Assembly: GCA_041167105.1 (NCBI GenBank)
Contig: JBEEGX010000173.1
Span: 1-5,059 of the forward strand
DNA from: JAJPGZ01 sp041167105
GTDB taxonomy: Bacteria > Verrucomicrobiota > Verrucomicrobiia > Chthoniobacterales > UBA10450
DNA length: 5,059 nucleotides
Direction: 5' to 3'
Of the stretch, positions 4,837-5,059 are shown one piece after another. Position 1 is the stretch's first letter. Each line of letters opens with the position of its first letter. The notes beneath the pieces were generated by a model. That model saw only the letters and a list, made by a program, of their open reading frames with translations, did not search any database and had not been told where the DNA came from. The position numbers were made by a program, and so were the translations under genes.

Positions 4837-5059
4837 AACGATTTACTTCGTGGCTGGCGAAGCGAGCGCGGACAATCACGGCGCCGCTCTCATGCAATCG
4901 CTGCGAGAGTTAGATGTCGATCTTGCGTTCGTCGGTCGCGGCGGGCCGCAGATGAAAGCGATTGCCGGCGAATGTTTCAATAATTGGATCGATGACGCCG
5001 CTGTGGTTGGACTGTGGGAGGTCGTGAAAAAATACGGCTACTTCCGAAAACAATTTCGC
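4829..5059 (+). CDS. lpxB: Lipid-A-disaccharide synthase, N-terminal part (3' end outside window)
   Basis: Peripheral inner-membrane glycosyltransferase (GT19) that joins UDP-2,3-diacylglucosamine and lipid X to form the lipid A disaccharide. Only the first 77 codons are present; the full protein is normally about 380 residues. The visible N-terminus fits the family closely: IYFVAGEASADNHG (5-18), corresponding to the conserved GEASGD loop but with Ala at position 14; FVGRGGPQM (34-42), corresponding to the conserved F-x-G-x-GGP-x-M; and VVGLWEVVKKY (59-69), corresponding to the usual VxGFxEVL. The GTG at 4829 is the only start that retains the beta-strand preceding GEAS, and it overlaps the upstream stop by 8 bp, indicating co-translation with the oxidoreductase. 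A copy of the dispersed 10-mer encodes V30-D31-L32 in the variable linker after the first helix. Confidence 0.95.
   Translation, partial: MRKTIYFVAGEASADNHGAALMQSLRELDVDLAFVGRGGPQMKAIAGECFNNWIDDAAVVGLWEVVKKYGYFRKQFR
4915..4924 (+). repeat. Dispersed 10-mer TGTCGATCTT, copy 12
   Basis: In sense with lpxB, encoding V30-D31-L32. It has the full extended form GATGTCGATCTTGCG and is the only exact copy in the rightward unit, about 1,360 bp from its nearest exact neighbour. Confidence 0.85.

Noticed and set aside
775..4912. GTTAG/CTAAC words, often placing a rare TTA leucine codon before G
   Set aside because: About nine copies is close to the random expectation for a 5-mer, and several TTA codons (about 1890, 2168, 3628) lie in other contexts.

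Overview
The window is almost fully coding. It has two back-to-back transcription units whose start codons lie only about 35 bp apart near position 3885. The leftward unit (3868 to 1 and beyond) is a tightly packed nucleoside/deoxyribose catabolism operon of four genes: a short aldehyde-dehydrogenase-like protein without catalytic residues, phosphopentomutase (deoB), pyrimidine-nucleoside/thymidine phosphorylase (deoA), and an unrecognised protein with a PD-(D/E)XK nuclease-like pattern that runs off the left edge. Gaps and overlaps are 5 bp, 19 bp overlap and 4 bp overlap, so translational coupling is likely. The rightward unit (3904 to 5059 and beyond) is a Gfo/Idh/MocA oxidoreductase overlapping the start of lpxB (lipid-A-disaccharide synthase), which runs off the right edge.

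lpxB implies an outer membrane with lipid A. The base composition is moderately GC-rich. The nucleoside operon style, the GEASAD variant of the LpxB motif and the Gfo/Idh-lpxB pairing suggest to me a soil Verrucomicrobia-type bacterium (Chthoniobacterales-like), but this is an impression from memory and not proven by the window.

The leftward genes fit one pathway. DeoA would phosphorolyse thymidine or other pyrimidine nucleosides to (deoxy)ribose-1-phosphate, and DeoB would convert that to the 5-phosphate. In other bacteria DeoC then cleaves deoxyribose-5-phosphate to glyceraldehyde-3-phosphate and acetaldehyde, and aldehyde dehydrogenases act on the acetaldehyde. deoC and a full-length aldehyde dehydrogenase are not in this window. 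The rightward pair belongs to lipid A synthesis.

The most striking feature is not a gene. The 10-mer TGTCGATCTT (or its complement AAGATCGACA) occurs 12 times in 5,059 bp, against about 0.01 expected in random sequence. The copies lie on both strands, in four of the six possible reading frames, and inside five of the six genes. All 12 copies have A or T just before the core, and five extend to TGTCGATCTTGCG. Two copies form a close inverted pair (2784-2815) inside deoB. Density and distribution resemble genome-wide iterated words such as cyanobacterial HIP1 or the DNA uptake sequences of Neisseria and Pasteurellaceae. I do not recognise this word as a described member of either class.

No RNA genes, insertion sequences, CRISPR arrays or convincing terminators were seen.
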